Made by a program: the position numbers and the translations under genes. A stretch of DNA of 64,000 nucleotides from Opisthocomus hoazin (lineage: Eukaryota; Chordata; Aves; Opisthocomiformes; Opisthocomidae), in contig NC_134443.1 in NCBI RefSeq assembly GCF_030867145.1, positions 2,232,001 through 2,296,000 of the forward strand, written 5' to 3'. This document shows, piece after piece, positions 58,940 through 64,000 of the stretch (position 1 is the stretch's first letter; each line of letters opens with the position of its first letter). The notes beneath the pieces are model-generated. The model was not told the origin of the DNA. It was given only the letters and a program-made list of their open reading frames with translations, and did not search any database.

Positions 58940-61900
58940 TCACTGCTCGTCCTTCTTCTCCTCCTCTTCCTCCTCGGGGAGCTTCTTGCGGGTGAAGAAG
59001 CCCAGCTGGGGCGGGAGGGAGAGGATGGAGGGGAGTGTGGGGATGGTGGGCAGAGCTCCCCGTGCCCTGCAGCCCCCCCCGCGCCCCCCCAAGCCGAGCC
59101 CAGCCCTCGCACCTTCCACAGGCAGAAGATGATCAGCGCCAGGAGGAGCAGCCCCCCCAGCACGCTGCCCACCAGGATCCAGAGCGAGAGGGGCACCCGC
59201 TTCGCCTGGATGATCTCCAGCACCGTCTGCGGACAAAGAAGGGACCCCAGGGAGGGAGCGGGGGCCGGGGCGTCCCCCCCACCCTGGGTTTGGGGGGCAG
59301 GAGGGGTCTGGGGGGGCTCCTACCTCCCTCCGATGAGCCCCCTCCTCCAGCACCAGCACGCTGCTCCCCGGGACCCCCAGCCAGGCCGTGCTGACCACCC
59401 TCACGCTCCGGAATTTAGCCTGGGGAGGGGGACAGGGGGGGCTTCGAGCCGCGTTGCCCACCCCGAGCTCTCCGGCCCCTTCCCCATCGCCCCCCTCCCC
59501 TCCTCACCGCACGGAAGAAGTCGTTGTGGATGGCGCGGAGGACGTGGACGGAGACCCCCCCGCCGCGGTCCAGCCGCCCCAGCCGGCAGCTCAGCTCCTG
59601 GCACCAGGCGTTGCCGCAGTCCTGGGGGGACAAAATGGGGGGGTGACATGACAGGGGAGCCCCCCCAGCCCCCCAGAGCCCGCCTCGGGGGGGGTCGGGG
59701 TGATGCTCACCAGCCTGTCCACGTGCAGGAGGTCTTCGGGGTGCACGGGGACCACCGTGGCCGTGCCCCGCTGCCGCGGCTCCTCGGGGGGGGTCCGCAG
59801 CGTGCAGGTCGCCTGGGTGGGGGGAGAGGAGCTGAGCTCAGCGCCGAGGGGGTGCGGGGACCCCCCCCCAGGACCCCTGGCTCGGGCAGGGGACTCACGT
59901 TGTCGGCCAGGACGCGGGTGACAGAGAGGAAGGGGGCACGGCGGTAGCCCAGGGCTGGCAGGGCCATGCGGAGGGTGAGATTTCGGACGGGGTAGCACCC
60001 CAAATTCTGCACCTGGAGTGGGGGGTGGGAGAGTGGGATGAGCCAGGACCCCCCCAGACCCCCCACCTCCTGCACCCCCATATCTCCTCACCTTCACCGT
60101 GGTCTTGAACTCGGGGCCGGGGCCGTGGGGGAAGGAGCCGACGGGGTGAACCTCGTAGCGGTGCAGGTTGGCTTCACTGCCGCGATGAGAGCGGGGTGGG
60201 ACCCAGCCCCCCGCAGCCCCCCGCAGTCCCCCGCAGCCCCCCCCATCCTCGCGCCGCTCCCCCAGCCCTACCTGGAGAGGAAGAGGTCGGGCTCGTAGCG
60301 GATCGGGGCGGAAAGCCGGACCGCGTTGTCCTCCAGCGTCGCCTCGGTGCTGTCGCTGGAGGGGGAGACGCGGCAGCGGGGAGCTCGGGAGGACCCGAGA
60401 CCCCCCCCACGCCGTGGGGCGCAGCCCCCCCCCCCCAAACCCTCCTACCTGCTGGCCTCGAGGACGACCTCAGCTCTGTCGAGGAGGACAGAGCAGCTGA
60501 ACTCCAGCTCCAGGGTGAAGGAGACCTGGGGGCGAGCGGGGCCGTTGGTGGGGTGCGATGGGTGCACGGGGTCCTTGGGGGGGGTCCCGGTCCCCTACCT
60601 TGGCCAGCGAGCGGAAGACGGGGTAGCCAACGCTGCAGAGCCGGCGGTGACCCGGCAGCGCCGTGCACTCCAGCTTCACCGGGCTGGGGTCCTGCGGAGG
60701 GGGGGACGTCACCTGCGGCTGGACGGGGACGGGAGCACGGGGGGATGGAGCTGGGAGGGGGCTCGGGATGAGCCCAGGGGTGGGGGGGCCCTATGGGGAC
60801 ACATGGACCCCCATCTGGGATGGCCTGGAGGGCAATATGGGGCCCAAGGGACCCCTGTCTCCCCCCTGGAATGGGTTGGGGGACCCATATGGGCCCAAGG
60901 GGATCCTCCTCTCCCCCCTGGATTGGGCTGGGGGACCCATATGGGGTCCAAGGGACCCCCATCTCCCCCCTGGGATGGGTTGGGGGACCCATATGGGGCC
61001 CAAGGGACCCCCATCTCCCCCTTGGGATGGGTTGGAGGACCCATATGGGCCCAAGGGGACGCCCCTTTCCCCCCTGGGATGGGTTGGAGGACCCATATGG
61101 GCCCAAGGGGATCCTCATCTCCCCCCTGGATTGGGCTGGGGGACCCATATGGGGCCCAAGGGACCCCCAGCTCCCCCTGGGATGGGCTGGAGATAAGCAT
61201 GGGCTGGAGGGTCTATATGAGACTGGAGAGACCCCAGTCTTTCTTCTGGGGTGGGCTGGGAGGAGGAGGATGTCTTGGAGGGGCTGGGGGGGGGGGGGGC
61301 CCATGCAGGTCACGGGGCCCCCGTCCCCCACCCCCGTACCGGGAGCGCGAGGCTGGAGAAGTGGAGGTTGCCGGAGAAGCGGAGCAGCAGGCTGGCGTTG
61401 TAGGCGTTCTCCTTCTTGTTCTCCAGCACCGCGTCCACCACCACCCTCCTCCTGCCCTTGCGCAGGACGTGGGGGCTTTGCCTGCAGTGGCGAGGGGGGT
61501 TACGGCCCCGGGGGGCTCCCGGGACACGGCTTGGCCCCGGGGACACCTCGGGGACACCTCGTACCTGGAGCCCACGATGTCCATGGTGGCCCTGAGCACC
61601 AGGTCCGTGACGCACTCGTCGTCCTCCCCGCAGTCCTTGAAGAAGGGGATCTGGAAGGAGCCGGGGTGAGCCCGGTGCCGGCAGCCCCAGGGATGGTCCC
61701 GGCACCGGCCACCCCCCCCAGCACCCACCAGTTTCCGGATGGTGGTGGGCGACGCTTCATCCAGCACCGGCCCGGTGGCTTCGGCCATGGCCAACCTCAC
61801 CGTGAAGCTGAGGGGCCGCAGATAGTCCGTGGTGTCCTGGGGCGGGCGGCGGGGTCCCCGTCAGCCCCCTGTGCTACTGGGGGGGCTGGAAAAGCCCCCC

Positions 61901-64000
61901 ATGTCCCGGGGAGGGGCCCGGCCGCGGCTCACCAGGACGTGGAAGGGGAAGCGGAGGCAGCTCTGCCTGCCCAGCGAGAGCTCGAGGCGACGCTGGAGCA
62001 GCCGCCGGGTGCCGGAGTCGAAGGCGGCCCGGGCTGCCGGCGTCCTCTCCTCCAGCGAGACGTTGTACCGGAGCTCTGCGCGGGGACGGGGACGGGGCTC
62101 AGCGCCCGGGGCTGGGGACGCCCCGGAGATGCCGGGGGACCCTCCGCGGGCGCTCCAGGACCCCCCAGGGATACGTCAGTGCTGCTCCCGGGATGTTCTC
62201 GAGATGCTCCAGGGATGGCAGACGGACGCTCCCGTGGCACGCGGGGCTGCCGGTGTCCCCAGCACTCACCGATCTCCCGGTCCCGCTGGCCGCGGGCGCG
62301 GGTCCCGGCGCGGAAGCAGAGCCTGGCGCGGAGGCAGACGGCGCCGGAGCCACCGCGCTGGCAGTTCTTCTGGATGACGCTGATGGCCGGGGGCTCCACC
62401 GTCAGCGACGCGTTGACCTGGACGATGTGGCGGGAGCTGGTGGCGAGGGGACGGCGTCAGCGGGATGCTCGCGGGGACGGTGACCTCCATCCCGGCACCG
62501 TCCCCAGGCTCTCTCCTCTTCTGGCAAGGGGAAACTGAGGCACGGGGGAGTCCAGTCCTGCGGGGCTGAGCGTGGTGGCCCAGCGCTGTCCCCTCGCCCG
62601 GCCCCGGGACTCACCGCAGCAGCACGGCCGCCCCGTGAGCCCCCACCGCCAGGTCCACCAGCCCATCCCCCGCCAGGTCCGGCTGCGCGTCCAGGCTGCG
62701 CCCGAAATAGCTGAGGGTCGGACCCAGCGCCGCCGCCTCGACGCGCTGGGAGGCGAGAGCAGGGCGAGCAGTGGCTTCACTGCTGTCTCATATGAGGTTG
62801 TGCTCAACCTAACGGAGCCCCCTGGATGGAAGCAAGACCCCCCAGCCCCCCGGTGCCACCTCACCTGCTTGTAGTGGGGCAGGAGGGTGCCCGGGGCGCC
62901 GTGGTAGACGTAGACGGCACCGCGGTGCCCGTCCTCCAGCGGAGCCCCCACCACCGCGTCGTTGAAGCCGTCGTGGTTGAGGTCCGGCACGGCGGCCAGG
63001 GCGTAGCCGAACCGGGAGTCCTGCGGCTTCTTGTCAGCGTGCAGGGTGCCAGCGGGGGCCAGGAGCGGCTGGGGGGGCACGGGGGGGGCCCTGGGTACCC
63101 CACGGTGCTGGGTCTGGCCCCGTGAGCTCCGTGCCGGAGCCCCAGGACGTGGACGGGGGAGAGCAGGGGCATCCCCTGGGCTGTGTCCCCCCCGCCACTG
63201 GCCCTGCTGCATCTCCCTGCTGCTGCTGTAACCCCCCCCCAGACCCTGCTGTGCCCCCTCCCCAGTCCTGGCATGTCCCCCCAATCCCCCTGCACCCCCA
63301 TAACCCTGATGTGTCCGCCCAATTCCATTGCGTCCCCCCCAATCTCCCTGCATCCCCCCAGCCCTGTTATCCATCATGTTCCCCTGCACCCCCCAATCCC
63401 CCCCAGCATCCCCCCAACCCTGTTATCCATCATGATCCCCTGTACCCCCCAGTGCCCCCTGGCATCCCCCCGAGCCCTGCTGTCTATCCAATCCCCTGCA
63501 CCCCCCAATCCCCCCCAGCATCCCCCCAACCCTGTTATCCATCATGATCCCCTGTACCCCCCAGTGCCCCCTGGCATCCCCCCGAGCCCTGCTGTCTATC
63601 CAATCCCCTGCACCCCCCAATCCCCCCCAGCATCCCCCCCCAGCCCTGCTATCCATCCCGATTCCACTGTACCACTCCAACCCCCCCAGCATCCCCCCAG
63701 CCCTGCTGTCCATCCGATCCCCCTGTACCCCCAATCCCCCCCGGCATCCCCCCAGCCCCACTGTCCAACCGATGCCCCTGCTCCCCCCAACCCACCAGCA
63801 CCCCCCCAGCCCTGCCATCCATCCCAATCCCCTGCCCCCCCCCATTCCCCCCTGGCATCCCCCCCCAGCCCTGCTATCCATCCTGATTCCCCTGTACCCC
63901 CTGACCCCTCAGCATCCCCCCAGCCCCACTGTCCATCCAATCCCCCTGAAGCCCCCCCCCCAAGCCCCCGGGCATCCCCCCCAGCCCCTCACCTGCCCCA
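58940..64000 (-). CDS. ITGA10: ITGA10, integrin alpha-10, 3' part (runs off the window)
   Basis: Seventeen complete exons give 641 residues to the stop: 63068-62865, 62745-62615, 62436-62270, 62075-61933, 61836-61729, 61650-61565, 61481-61340, 60691-60599, 60525-60449, 60355-60272, 60176-60092, 60012-59899, 59812-59711, 59621-59508, 59419-59324, 59226-59113 and 59005-58940. A donor at 63992 suggests another exon ending at 63993. The fragment starts in the last FG-GAP blades of the beta-propeller, with Ca-binding loops DLNHDGFND and DLAGDGLVD, then the leg domains. A single membrane span (LWILVGSVLGGLLLLALIIF) is followed by a 21-residue tail, LGFFTRKKLPEEEEEEKKDE plus Q. That tail, and synteny with ANKRD35, points to alpha-10, a collagen receptor of cartilage pairing with beta-1. 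The I-domain and N-terminus lie outside the window, so ITGA11 is not formally excluded. Confidence 0.88.
60830..61185. repeat. 52-bp minisatellite in an ITGA10 intron
   Basis: About six to seven tandem copies of a 52-bp unit containing ggggacccatatggg and ccctgggatgggttg. The phrase ggaccc recurs at 60881, 60933, 60985 and 61037. It lies in the intron between exons 60691-60599 and 61481-61340. Confidence 0.93.
63235..63990. repeat. Minisatellite of about 55 bp in an ITGA10 intron
   Basis: Tandem units of about 55 bp (agccctgctgtctatccaat, cccctgcaccccccaatccc) that in the centre pair into a 111-bp higher-order repeat: gttatccatcatgatcccct occurs near 63422 and 63533. The array fills the intron almost up to the donor at 63992. 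Confidence 0.92.

Overview
The window is vertebrate nuclear DNA, almost certainly avian. It is very GC-rich, its introns are short and its intergenic gaps small. It carries several copies of CR1 LINE 3' ends, the dominant LINE of birds. The genes and their order match the human 1q21.1 block, whose bird counterpart lies on a small microchromosome. I cannot name the species from sequence alone.

Layout, left to right. Positions 1-240 look like the 3' end of an unidentified left neighbour. ANKRD35 (+, 812-7297) is complete in 12 coding exons: ankyrin repeats followed by a long coiled coil. A 49-bp tandem array fills most of the gap to PIAS3 (+, 8520-28659), a complete SUMO E3 ligase in 14 exons. 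NUDT17 (-, 31802-30079) converges on PIAS3 and is a complete Nudix hydrolase in 8 exons. POLR3C (-, 36927-32053) is a complete RNA polymerase III subunit in 14 coding exons, including a very short U12-type intron. RNF115 (+, 37852-55589) is a complete RING-H2 ubiquitin ligase in 9 exons and shares a divergent promoter with POLR3C. ITGA10 (-, 64000-58940) is the 3' part of a collagen-receptor integrin alpha gene, with about 641 residues visible, and it converges on RNF115.

I joined every coding exon by hand. The joins use GT-AG borders with consistent phase and give open frames of 788, 637, 293, 534, 298 and 641+ residues. No host gene looks broken. These are unrelated housekeeping or tissue genes held together by synteny, not a pathway. 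The two functional links are layout links: the POLR3C/RNF115 shared promoter, and the tail-to-tail pairs PIAS3/NUDT17 and RNF115/ITGA10.

Compared with the human order as I remember it (ITGA10-ANKRD35-PIAS3-NUDT17-POLR3C-RNF115), the ANKRD35-RNF115 block is inverted next to ITGA10. The other striking feature is the number of unrelated minisatellites, more than a dozen families, in introns, one 3'UTR and intergenic DNA. Many have periods divisible by three, which creates long but meaningless reading frames. I found no previously undescribed gene system. The most interesting leads are the tiny U12 intron, the inverted CR1 pair around PIAS3 exons 4-5, and the repeat-bearing 5' intron of POLR3C.
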